Made by a program: the position numbers and the translations under genes
Notes under the pieces: model-generated
Databases searched by the model: none
Seen by the model: the letters and a program-made list of their open reading frames with translations, nothing else
Told to the model about the DNA's origin: nothing
Shown here: piece by piece, positions 43,636-51,818 of the stretch
How positions within the stretch are numbered: position 1 is the first letter of the stretch
How the letters are laid out: each line of letters starts with the position of its first letter
DNA from: JABLTI01 sp035528035
GTDB taxonomy: Archaea > Asgardarchaeota > Heimdallarchaeia > JABLTI01
Direction: 5' to 3'
DNA length: 64,000 bases
NCBI GenBank assembly: GCA_035528035.1
Contig: DATKZI010000052.1
Span: forward strand, 108,401 to 172,400

Positions 43636-45051
43636 TTATTGTGTTTTAATTTGAACCTCAACTTTCAAAAGAACATTTTCTAGACTAGTTAAGAATTCTT
43701 CAATCTCTGATTTTACGATTTTCACTAATCGTCCTGATTGATGAACTAGAATATTTCTTTTCTTTCTAATAAGATCAAATGCATTTTCTTCCTCTTTTGT
43801 TAATAAATCTTGATCACGTAAGAATTTTAAAATCATATTGAAATTTGTATAAATTTCTGGTGGAGCATTAAAATGTTCAATAACGCTTTTGAAAAGCTGC
43901 TCTGTTGATCTAAACAAAAATACCAATGCAGTTGCTCGTTCTTCTTCTGTAATATCATCCCAATGAGTTAGTCGATTTTTAACATATTCTATATCAGTTT
44001 TTAATGAAGTGAGTTCATGGTCATAGCTAAAAACATCTCGAGCAATATCATAAAAGGGGCTGTCAAAAAATCGGTCTTTAATTATAGCTGTTTGTTTAGG
44101 GGACACTTTTAGTTCATCTAGGAGTGGTTTGTAAATACGCCAAGCTTGCTGTTTAGCAACCATATTATTAGAATACACTCTAATTGCTTCAGAAAGGGGT
44201 TCAGAAAATTCTTGTTGATAAATTCTGTCAAATCTTCTAAAGTTCTTCTGAAGAGTTCTTTCTCCAATAACACTTTCAATAGGAAATTGACCAATAGCTC
44301 GAAGATAATTATTTCTATTTGTTTGTTCCTCTTCATCAATTGGTGTTACAATAGGTAATGTTTCCAAAATAAGTTTTCGTAATCGCCCTATTGAATAATA
44401 TGCGAGAATATCACTTAAAATTGTTAATATACCAAATATTAAAGCAAATATTACAACATTGATTGGATTTTCTATTTGATCAATAATTATAAAATCAAGG
44501 GTTATAGGTCGAAAGTGAAGAATAATAACACCAACTAGATCAGCTAAAGAAAGAATTGACCAGATAGTTGAAAATAGGAATAGCGTTTCAAAACTACTTA
44601 ATAGATTATTTTTATTACTTTCTTTGGAGCGACTAACAAAAGAATCAATGTAAAGATAGCGAACTTTCTTTACTAATTGAGGAATAAGTATGGAATCTAT
44701 CGCTTCACTAATACGTGTTTTTTGCTCCTTGGTTAAGGTTTCTTCATCATCGTCAAAAATGAATAATTCATCACGATTTTCTCTAAGTTTCTTATCATAA
44801 AATTTGCCAACCCCACTCATAAAATAAAGCAAAATAGGAGAAACCATATAAAGAAAAAGGGCTGGAGCTATTAACATTAAGGCCCAAAGAACAACTCCCC
44901 AATTAGGAGCAGCACCGCGAGCGGAAATATAAATTGCATATACAATAAACTCAAGAATAATAGGTGCATAAACACCCAATAAAAACCTTTGATTGAATAA
45001 CGCATTTGTAGCACGTGTACGTATGCTTCCAGATTCCAATAACTTCACCAA
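43636..45051 (-). CDS. Membrane protein with a C-terminal HEPN-like domain
   Basis: A 471-residue protein with about four transmembrane helices (roughly 27-50, 53-80, 150-180, 195-222), a helical cytoplasmic region (225-370) and a C-terminal helical domain (375-471). That domain contains KKRNILVHQSG, which fits the Rx4-6H motif of HEPN proteins (Arg, four residues, His), preceded by a partner helix with EEENAFDLI. HEPN domains are often ribonucleases in defence or stress systems, but many non-nuclease versions exist. No toxin, antitoxin or nucleotidyltransferase neighbour is visible. The start (TTG 45051 or GTG 45048) is uncertain. Confidence 0.6.
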   Translation of the reverse strand: MVKLLESGSIRTRATNALFNQRFLLGVYAPIILEFIVYAIYISARGAAPNWGVVLWALMLIAPALFLYMVSPILLYFMSGVGKFYDKKLRENRDELFIFDDDEETLTKEQKTRISEAIDSILIPQLVKKVRYLYIDSFVSRSKESNKNNLLSSFETLFLFSTIWSILSLADLVGVIILHFRPITLDFIIIDQIENPINVVIFALIFGILTILSDILAYYSIGRLRKLILETLPIVTPIDEEEQTNRNNYLRAIGQFPIESVIGERTLQKNFRRFDRIYQQEFSEPLSEAIRVYSNNMVAKQQAWRIYKPLLDELKVSPKQTAIIKDRFFDSPFYDIARDVFSYDHELTSLKTDIEYVKNRLTHWDDITEEERATALVFLFRSTEQLFKSVIEHFNAPPEIYTNFNMILKFLRDQDLLTKEEENAFDLIRKKRNILVHQSGRLVKIVKSEIEEFLTSLENVLLKVEVQIKTQ

Positions 45052-45151
45052 CTAATAAGAGAGAAAATTCTTTTTTAATCCTTCCTATGAATTTATTAGA
45101 TATATAAACAATGTATGTTAAAGAATATTGATTAGGTGAGATGAAAGTAGT

Positions 45152-46537
45152 TTGTCAGCTAATTTTTTTAAAAATCATCGCTTCTTGCTTGCTGACGCAG
45201 AAAAGAAAGGTATTTATCAATTATATCAAACAGCTCTTGAGATTATGAATGAAGGAATAATGGCAGCTGATCCTAAATTAGCCGTTAAAAAAGCAATTAA
45301 AATAAGAAAAGATATTATTTATTTTTTAGAAAATCTTAAAGAGAAAGTCAATAAACAAACTAAAATTATCGTTATTGGTGGTGGTAAAGCTTCCGCTGAA
45401 ATGGCTTTAGCTATTGAAGAAATATTGCGTGATAAAATTTCAAGCGGTTATATCAATGTACCAGATAATATTAATTTCAATGAAAAGCAAGCCAAAAAAA
45501 TTATATTAAATTCAGCGGGGCATCCATTTGTAAATGAGGGATCTATTAAAGGAGCTTATCAAATTTTAAATCTATTAAAAAAAACAACGAAAAATGATTT
45601 AGTTATATGTCTTATTAGCGGGGGAGGTTCTGCTCTTCTAGAAATACCCTATGATTGGATTACTTTAGATGACCTTCAAAATACATTCCAAACGTTAACT
45701 AAAGCAGGTGCTACAATTCATGAATTGAATGTTGTTCGAAAACATCTTTCTCAGATAAAAGGAGGAAAATTGGCTAAAATAGCACAACCCGCTAAAGTAA
45801 TTTCTCTTATAATCAGTGATGTTATTGGTGATGAAGTTGACACCATTGCCTCAGGACCAACTGCACCAGATAAGAGTACCTGGTTAGAAATGAAAACTAT
45901 AATTGAAAAATATAAATTAGAGAAATTACCAGAATCAATATACAAAACCTTGAATTTGGGATTAAAAGGAGAATTATCTGATACCTGTAAATCAAATGAT
46001 GAATTTTTCAGTAATGTTCATAATTTGATTATTGCTTCAAATAAATTATCTTGTGAAGCAATGAAAAATTATGGTGAAAAATTAGGTTTAAATGCTAAAA
46101 TAATAACCACAACTTTAACAGGCGAAGCAAAAGAAGTTGGAGCTAATTTTGCCCAACAATTAATTGAAGAATCAGAAGAAAATATTCTTTTAATTGCTGG
46201 TGGAGAAACAACAGTTACTATTAATGGAAATGGGAAAGGAGGAAGAAATCAAGAATTCGCATTAGCTGCAAGTGAAATAATTAAGGATAAGAATGATTGT
46301 TTAATTGTTGCTTTAGGGTCGGATGGAATTGATGGACCTACAGATACTGCTGGAGCAATAGTTGATGGTTTCACTTCAGGAATTGCTACGAAGCTAGGAT
46401 TGATTGGTAAAGATTTCATTCAAAACAATGATTCATATCATTATTTGAAAAGAACTAGTAATTTATTGTTTACAGGACCTACTGGAACAAATGTAAGTGA
46501 TTTAATAATTGGTTTAAAAATAAGTAAAAAAGATTAA
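45152..46537 (+). CDS. gck: Glycerate 2-kinase (MOFRL family)
   Basis: A 461-residue glycerate kinase of the GckA/MOFRL family, which phosphorylates D-glycerate to 2-phosphoglycerate. Motifs are VIGGGKASAEMALAIEE, LISGGGSALLEIP and the C-terminal MOFRL domain GGRNQEFALAA, LGSDGIDGPTDTAGAIVDG and GPTGTNVSDLIIGL. It links serine/glycerate breakdown to glycolysis and fits a Entner-Doudoroff or serine route. The start is TTG 45152 behind an AGGTGAG (12-base spacing). It is followed by the Vps4 gene on the same strand, about 170 bases away. Confidence 0.92.
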   Translation: MSANFFKNHRFLLADAEKKGIYQLYQTALEIMNEGIMAADPKLAVKKAIKIRKDIIYFLENLKEKVNKQTKIIVIGGGKASAEMALAIEEILRDKISSGYINVPDNINFNEKQAKKIILNSAGHPFVNEGSIKGAYQILNLLKKTTKNDLVICLISGGGSALLEIPYDWITLDDLQNTFQTLTKAGATIHELNVVRKHLSQIKGGKLAKIAQPAKVISLIISDVIGDEVDTIASGPTAPDKSTWLEMKTIIEKYKLEKLPESIYKTLNLGLKGELSDTCKSNDEFFSNVHNLIIASNKLSCEAMKNYGEKLGLNAKIITTTLTGEAKEVGANFAQQLIEESEENILLIAGGETTVTINGNGKGGRNQEFALAASEIIKDKNDCLIVALGSDGIDGPTDTAGAIVDGFTSGIATKLGLIGKDFIQNNDSYHYLKRTSNLLFTGPTGTNVSDLIIGLKISKKD

Positions 46538-46706
46538 AATAGTTTTTTTATAAAGAAAGCTTACATTCAAAGATTTTTATATAGGTAAATAGTTAGTTTA
46601 CTTTAATTTGTAAGCATTTTTCAATATAGTGGACATATGAATAATTTGCAAGCAATAATAAATATATAAACAAGATTAGAAAAATAAAGTTGAGTGTGGA
46701 ATAAAA

Positions 46707-47900
46707 TTGTCAAATTCATCGTTATATCAGTATGCATCAAAATATGCTCAGAAAGCTTATGAAGAAGATCAATCCGGTAATTACAAAGCAGCACATCAAA
46801 ATTATTTGAAAGCAGCAGAAGTTTTACAACAATTAATTCAATTCACAAGTAATCCACAATTAAAAAATATGTATTATGTGAAAGCAAAAGAATATCTTGC
46901 TCGAGCAAAGGAATTGAAAGATCAAGGATTGCAAAGAGCTGATGGTAGTAAAAGAAAGACTCCAAAAAAGAGTGGAGGTAGTAGTGGTGGGGATAGTGGA
47001 GGAAATTCTAATGAAGAAAAGGATGAGCTCGAGGAAGCAATATCTGAAATAATTGTAGTGGAAAAACCAAATGTTAAAATGAGTCAAGTAGCAGGTTTAG
47101 AAGAAGCTAAACGAGCCCTACGTGAAGCGATCATTCTGCCAATGAAAAGACCTGATTTATTTAAAGGTGCTAGAAATCCATGGAGGGGGATATTATTATT
47201 TGGTGCACCAGGAACAGGTAAGACTCTCCTTGCAAGAGCTGTAGCTACAGAAGTTGATGCTACGTTTTTCAATGTTAGTGCTTCAAGTATCATTTCAAAA
47301 TGGTTAGGTGAATCAGAAAAATTAGTCACACAATTATTTGAATCAGCAATTGAAAAACAACCCTCTTTGATTTTTATTGATGAAGTTGATAGTATAGCAT
47401 CAGCTCGAGGTGGTGGGGAACATGATGCGATGAGACGAGTAAAAACTACTTTGATGACTCAAATGGATGGTGTGACAACAAAGAAGGAAGATCGTATTGT
47501 TGTTATTGGTGCAACTAACCTTCCTTGGGAAATTGATCCTGCTTTTAGAAGTCGATTTGAAAAGCGTATTTATATTAATTTACCCGATTTAGTTGCTCGA
47601 ACAAAAATCTTTGAAATCCACACTAAAGGTGTTGATTGTGACTCTACTGTTGACTGGAATCTATTAGGAGAAGCAAGCGAAGGGTATTCAGGTAGAGATA
47701 TTCAGCTTTTATGCCGTGAAGCAGTAATGATGCCTGTACGTGAATTAGATATAGCTGGCGCATTAGATAATCCGGATATAATAGCACGTAATGTTTCATT
47801 ACAAGATTTCATGACAGCAATGGAAAAAATCAAACCAAGTGTTGCTCCTGAAGAATTATTAAAACATCGTGATTGGGCAGAAGAATTTGGAAGCGTTTAA
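46707..47900 (+). CDS. vps4: Vps4-type AAA ATPase with N-terminal MIT domain (ESCRT)
   Basis: A 397-residue Vps4 homologue. Residues 4-75 form a three-helix MIT domain (YAQKAYEEDQSGNYKAAHQNYLKAAEVL), joined by a Ser/Gly/Lys linker to the AAA core. Walker A is GAPGTGKT (166-173), pore loop SKWLGESEK (197-205), Walker B LIFIDE (221-226), arginine fingers in FRSRFEKR, and a C-terminal FMTAMEKIKPSVAPEELLKHRDWAEEFG that matches the Vps4 end helix. Vps4 removes ESCRT-III filaments from membranes, and MIT domains read ESCRT-III tails. This combination is a eukaryotic signature found in Asgard archaea. The start is TTG 46707, the only good start. Vps25-like gene follows on the same strand. Confidence 0.93.
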   Translation: MSNSSLYQYASKYAQKAYEEDQSGNYKAAHQNYLKAAEVLQQLIQFTSNPQLKNMYYVKAKEYLARAKELKDQGLQRADGSKRKTPKKSGGSSGGDSGGNSNEEKDELEEAISEIIVVEKPNVKMSQVAGLEEAKRALREAIILPMKRPDLFKGARNPWRGILLFGAPGTGKTLLARAVATEVDATFFNVSASSIISKWLGESEKLVTQLFESAIEKQPSLIFIDEVDSIASARGGGEHDAMRRVKTTLMTQMDGVTTKKEDRIVVIGATNLPWEIDPAFRSRFEKRIYINLPDLVARTKIFEIHTKGVDCDSTVDWNLLGEASEGYSGRDIQLLCREAVMMPVRELDIAGALDNPDIIARNVSLQDFMTAMEKIKPSVAPEELLKHRDWAEEFGSV

Positions 47901-48195
47901 TTTTGCTTCTTTATTCTTTCCTTATTTTTCAGGGAAAAAATAGAGAAACCTCTTTAATGATTTTTATCTGGAAAAGGTTTTCATGAAAAAAAGTACGAAA
48001 TGCAAATATTGAAATAAGAAATTTTATATCAATAAAATATCGTGCTATTAGATATAGAATATTTCAAAAAAAGGAAAGCTAATTTATATAATACTTGTAG
48101 ATTAATTATCAAAGAAAAATTGTTAAGGAAATAAACATATCAAATATTTAAAATAAGTATATCATGAATTTAAGTGTCAATGTGTGGGAAATCTC

Positions 48196-49005
48196 ATGTC
48201 AGTAAAACAGAAGAAAAAAGATACCAAAACAAAGGAGAAAACTGCTCAAAAAGAAGAAATAATCATAGAAGAGCCAGAAATTAAAGAAGAAGAAATTTCT
48301 CCTGAAAAAACTGACATTAAACCCCCTAGAGAAGCAACTTTTACTATATCCCTCATTGAAAATCCAGTTACTACTGAAGATAAAATCTACAACGCAATGC
48401 TTAGAATTGAGCAGTTAATACAATCTGATGTAGCAATATCTAGAGAGGATCTTTTTGATTTAGGGGAAGATATTGAGAGACAACTCTTGGAAATATTACC
48501 AGAGTGGATAAACAAACCTTGGATGTTTGTTACTCCTGAACACCAAAAACATCTCGATTCATGGTGCTCTGATTGGTCGAATTTCCTTATGGAATATGCT
48601 CGCATTAATATTATGCATATAATTCACATTGAAGAAGAAAGAGCTAAATTTCCTTTTAATAATAAGCAAGCAAAGAAAAAATTAGATAGGGAACAATTAG
48701 AAATAATTGGTGATTATATTGTTGCTCAGGAAATGGGTATTTGGTGGGATAAAAAGAAAATCCGCTTAAGACTTTATTGGCGAACTTTAGATGAATGGGC
48801 AGATATTATTTATGAGTGGAGTATTAAAACAGGTCGTGCAGCAGGTGCTGAACGAGTTATGACTTTGTTAGACATTCAACAAGCAAACCAGCCCTGGAGT
48901 ACTATACCTCAAGAGGATTTAAATCGGATTTTTGAAATAATGAAAAATAAAGGATATATTGAATGGGCAGATAAAAAGAAGAGCGCAATTGCGTTCATCT
49001 TTTAA
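48196..49005 (+). CDS. vps25: Vps25-like ESCRT-II protein
   Basis: A 269-residue protein from ATG 48196 (GTG 48184 is four codons earlier). The first 65 residues are Lys/Glu-rich and probably disordered. From about residue 110 the sequence follows eukaryotic Vps25: PWMFVTPEHQKHLDSWCSDW, PFNNKQAKKKLDREQL, GIWWDKKKIRLRLYWRTLDEWADIIYEWSIKTG and a final helix-strand IMKNKGYIEWADKKKSAIAFIF. These are two winged-helix domains, the pattern of ESCRT-II Vps25, which links ESCRT-I to ESCRT-III. Its position about 300 bases after Vps4 on the same strand supports the call. No Vps22/36 gene is in the window. Confidence 0.85.
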   Translation: MSVKQKKKDTKTKEKTAQKEEIIIEEPEIKEEEISPEKTDIKPPREATFTISLIENPVTTEDKIYNAMLRIEQLIQSDVAISREDLFDLGEDIERQLLEILPEWINKPWMFVTPEHQKHLDSWCSDWSNFLMEYARINIMHIIHIEEERAKFPFNNKQAKKKLDREQLEIIGDYIVAQEMGIWWDKKKIRLRLYWRTLDEWADIIYEWSIKTGRAAGAERVMTLLDIQQANQPWSTIPQEDLNRIFEIMKNKGYIEWADKKKSAIAFIF

Positions 49006-49016
49006 TAATCAGAAAA

Positions 49017-51227
49017 TCATCTTTTTTGCCATTTCTTTTGTTGCATTGTAATTAATTGTATACTATTTGTGTATGGTAATTGATTCAATTGTACTGTATT
49101 TGTTTCTGAGAGATTTAGATGCAAACCATTTATATCCAAGGTTATTTTTGGTGCAGATATTTGTTTAATATTGATTTCATTATTTGTATGAGTATTTATT
49201 TGAGCAGCAGGAGTAGCTAATATTGTTTGATTCGTAATCCATTCTATAGTGCTGATTATCAAATCTAAATTATGGCTGGATAAGTATTCACCATTTATTC
49301 CCCAATTATCAGCCATGAAATTCGATCCTGATACAACAACTCTTCCAGCATGGGTTTTATTTCCAGATTCATAAGCTGCTACAGCTACATTAGATTGACT
49401 TTGGTACCAAGCAATAGCTTGAGCATTTTCACCAATTATAGCTAACTTTGAACCAATATAATCAAAATCAATGAGATCTTTTGTAACTCCATGAGTATCA
49501 TTCATATCCGTGATAAGTACAATATTATAACTACCACTATCTTCGTTGTAAATAATTGGATCAGGAATAGTATTCTCTAAAATAGTTATATTGAAATGCT
49601 CTAATAGACGGTTAGTTTCATTTATTTCAGTAGAGTCACTTGTAGTACCTAAAACAAATAATCCATTTCCAGCTTCCACGTAATCTACAATAGCATCAAT
49701 AGTATCATTCGCAAAAGCTTGATAATAAGCTTGAACTATCTTTTCATCATCTAAATATAGACCGTAGGTATTTGGGTCAGGCATAATTAATGCATCATAT
49801 TTATCTAATTGAGTAAAATTATCGGGATGAGTTAATTCAATTAAAGCAATATCAGCCTTTGCTAATTCAAGGCGAAGATCTCTAAATTGGCCAAATAAAT
49901 GATCCATATCCCATGCTGAATGAAAAACATCAAAACCAAGACTTACTTTTGGTGAGGCAATCTCAACACCTATTGTAACCGCTAGATCACCACCCAAACT
50001 TCCTTGAATGCTAAGAACTTCTTGATGATTATTATCAGGTGAAAAACTTTCAGGAATAACAAATTTACAATCAACAAGTCCACTTTGATTTATTGTAACT
50101 AATTGTTGAATGGAAACTATTGATTCTGCTGGTACAAGGTCAGATGTTATACTAAATGCTTGTTCAACTGGTGTGATAATTGTTAATGGAAAATGCCAAA
50201 CATCTCCTTGAAAAACTGTTGGCATTGAAAAAGGTAATTTTGTTGGTGTAACATAAGTAACCATTGGCCAGCCATCAACTATTTCTGCATCTGAAATGAT
50301 TGTTTTAGCTAATTCAACATCAGCTATACCTGCACCAGAATAATAAATTGGATATACTTGGTCAAGAGAAGCACTACTCATTAAGGCTGCTTTGAGAAGA
50401 CCAGGTGATGATTTAAAGCCCTGTGCAATACACCAAGATAATAAAGCAGCAGCTTGTCCAGTTACTTTTGGAGCAGAGAAACTTGTTCCATAAGCAATTA
50501 AAGTAAAACCTGATTCTAATAAATCTGGTTTAATGCTATGATCTTTTAATGGTCCAACACTACTATAACCAGCAATTCCATCGTATTGTGTTGCACCAAC
50601 TGCTATTGCTTGTAAAGCATCAGCAGGACCTTCTATTGAAGATAAAGAATAACCAGATGAATCTCCATCATTACCCGCTGAAATAACTGTCAAAACACCT
50701 TTCTCTAAAGCAATTTGATTGATCAATTCTACTAATGAGCTATTTACTAATATAGGACCACCTATTGAAAGATTGATTATATCAGCATCTGCTTCATAAG
50801 CTGCCCAATAAAGTGCGGCATAAATAGCTGGATAAGTAGCTGTGCCATCTGCAGCAGCACATTTAGCAATGATCAGACTAGCTTGCGGAGCATATCCAAA
50901 AGATTTACCAGCGATTTGCAGTGCTACTAAAGTTCCATGATAGTATTCAGTATCATCTAACACTGTAGAATTAGAATCATAGCCATATTCGGTTGTTACA
51001 AAACTTTTCTCTAAAATAATTGAACTATCTAGTTCTCTGGATACTTTATAACCAGCGATTTTAACATCCATATTAATACCTGAATCGAGTACAGCTACCT
51101 TCACTCCCTCTCCTTCTTCTCTATAAGGAATATATAATTGTAAGAAAATAAATATTCCAGCTGTAAGAACAAGGATACTAATAACTACAGACCAGATTGT
51201 AATTCGTATCTTTTTATCAGTTGACAT
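49017..51227 (-). CDS. Membrane-anchored subtilisin-like protease with C-terminal Rossmann-like domain (site-1-protease-like)
   Basis: A 736-residue S8 peptidase. An N-terminal helix (about 8-31) anchors or secretes it; there is no long prodomain. The catalytic triad is Asp48 (VAVLDSG), His97 (YYHGT) and Ser249 (YGTSFSAP), with the oxyanion Asn186 (ISAGNDG). After about residue 420 comes a separate alpha/beta domain (GFDVFHSAWDMDHLFGQFRD, DKYDALIMPDPN, VEAGNGLFVLG) and later RVVVSGSNFMADNWG. The order S8 core, then this domain with an FRDL-type block, is like eukaryotic site-1 protease (MBTPS1), but archaeal subtilases with similar tails also exist. It converges on the Vps25-like gene (11 bases between them). 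Confidence 0.75.
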   Translation of the reverse strand: MSTDKKIRITIWSVVISILVLTAGIFIFLQLYIPYREEGEGVKVAVLDSGINMDVKIAGYKVSRELDSSIILEKSFVTTEYGYDSNSTVLDDTEYYHGTLVALQIAGKSFGYAPQASLIIAKCAAADGTATYPAIYAALYWAAYEADADIINLSIGGPILVNSSLVELINQIALEKGVLTVISAGNDGDSSGYSLSSIEGPADALQAIAVGATQYDGIAGYSSVGPLKDHSIKPDLLESGFTLIAYGTSFSAPKVTGQAAALLSWCIAQGFKSSPGLLKAALMSSASLDQVYPIYYSGAGIADVELAKTIISDAEIVDGWPMVTYVTPTKLPFSMPTVFQGDVWHFPLTIITPVEQAFSITSDLVPAESIVSIQQLVTINQSGLVDCKFVIPESFSPDNNHQEVLSIQGSLGGDLAVTIGVEIASPKVSLGFDVFHSAWDMDHLFGQFRDLRLELAKADIALIELTHPDNFTQLDKYDALIMPDPNTYGLYLDDEKIVQAYYQAFANDTIDAIVDYVEAGNGLFVLGTTSDSTEINETNRLLEHFNITILENTIPDPIIYNEDSGSYNIVLITDMNDTHGVTKDLIDFDYIGSKLAIIGENAQAIAWYQSQSNVAVAAYESGNKTHAGRVVVSGSNFMADNWGINGEYLSSHNLDLIISTIEWITNQTILATPAAQINTHTNNEINIKQISAPKITLDINGLHLNLSETNTVQLNQLPYTNSIQLITMQQKKWQKR

Positions 51228-51345
51228 GTTATTAACTCCGACAGAGCATATATAGTGCTTTAATATTAAAAAGGTAATAATTTAAAATATTTAACCTATA
51301 TCATTAAAAGCTATTGTAAGGTACAATTCTAAAGAGGTATAAAAA

Positions 51346-51795
51346 TTGACAGATAAATTTGAATTAATTTCAATAGGAACTATTCATAATAAAACTGACA
51401 AAATTTGGTTGGAGATATTTGATGAATTTATACCTGCAATGTTAAACTTAGAACATTTTTCACATATAATCACTCTTTGGTGGATATCAGGAATGGATAC
51501 AAAAGAAAATCGAAAGAACCTACAAGGTCATCCAAGAGTAAAACTAGATGTAAATATTCAGACACCTCTTAGTGGAATTTTTACTACTCGTTCGCCAAGA
51601 CGACCGAATCCTATTGGTTTAACTATAGTAAAAATACTAAAAATTGAAGGAAATAAAATCTATATCGCTCATCATGATGCTTTTGATTATACACCTTTAA
51701 TTGATATAAAACCATACATACCAAATTCAGATAGTATACAGAATGTAAAATTACCAGAATGGTTTGAATCATTAAAAGAAAAAAGAGAGGAATAG
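51346..51795 (+). CDS. trmO: tRNA methyltransferase TrmO (TsaA family)
   Basis: A 149-residue TsaA/TrmO-family protein. The SAM-binding signature is present as FTTRSPRRPNPIGLTIVKIL (residues 85-103), preceded by LEHFSHIITLWW. TrmO methylates N6-threonylcarbamoyladenosine in tRNA to form m6t6A. Length is typical for archaeal members. The start is TTG 51346 with AGAGGT about 10 bases before it. It converges on leuS, whose stop lies 23 bases beyond its own. Both are tRNA-linked genes, which may be coincidence. Confidence 0.88.
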   Translation: MTDKFELISIGTIHNKTDKIWLEIFDEFIPAMLNLEHFSHIITLWWISGMDTKENRKNLQGHPRVKLDVNIQTPLSGIFTTRSPRRPNPIGLTIVKILKIEGNKIYIAHHDAFDYTPLIDIKPYIPNSDSIQNVKLPEWFESLKEKREE

Positions 51796-51818
51796 CTAAT
51801 ATGCTATTCAATAAGTTC

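Noticed and set aside
43372..43683. Antisense open frame opposite the eL33 tail
   Set aside because: It is the complement of a repetitive Lys/Thr/Ala coding region and encodes only a hydrophobic low-complexity string.
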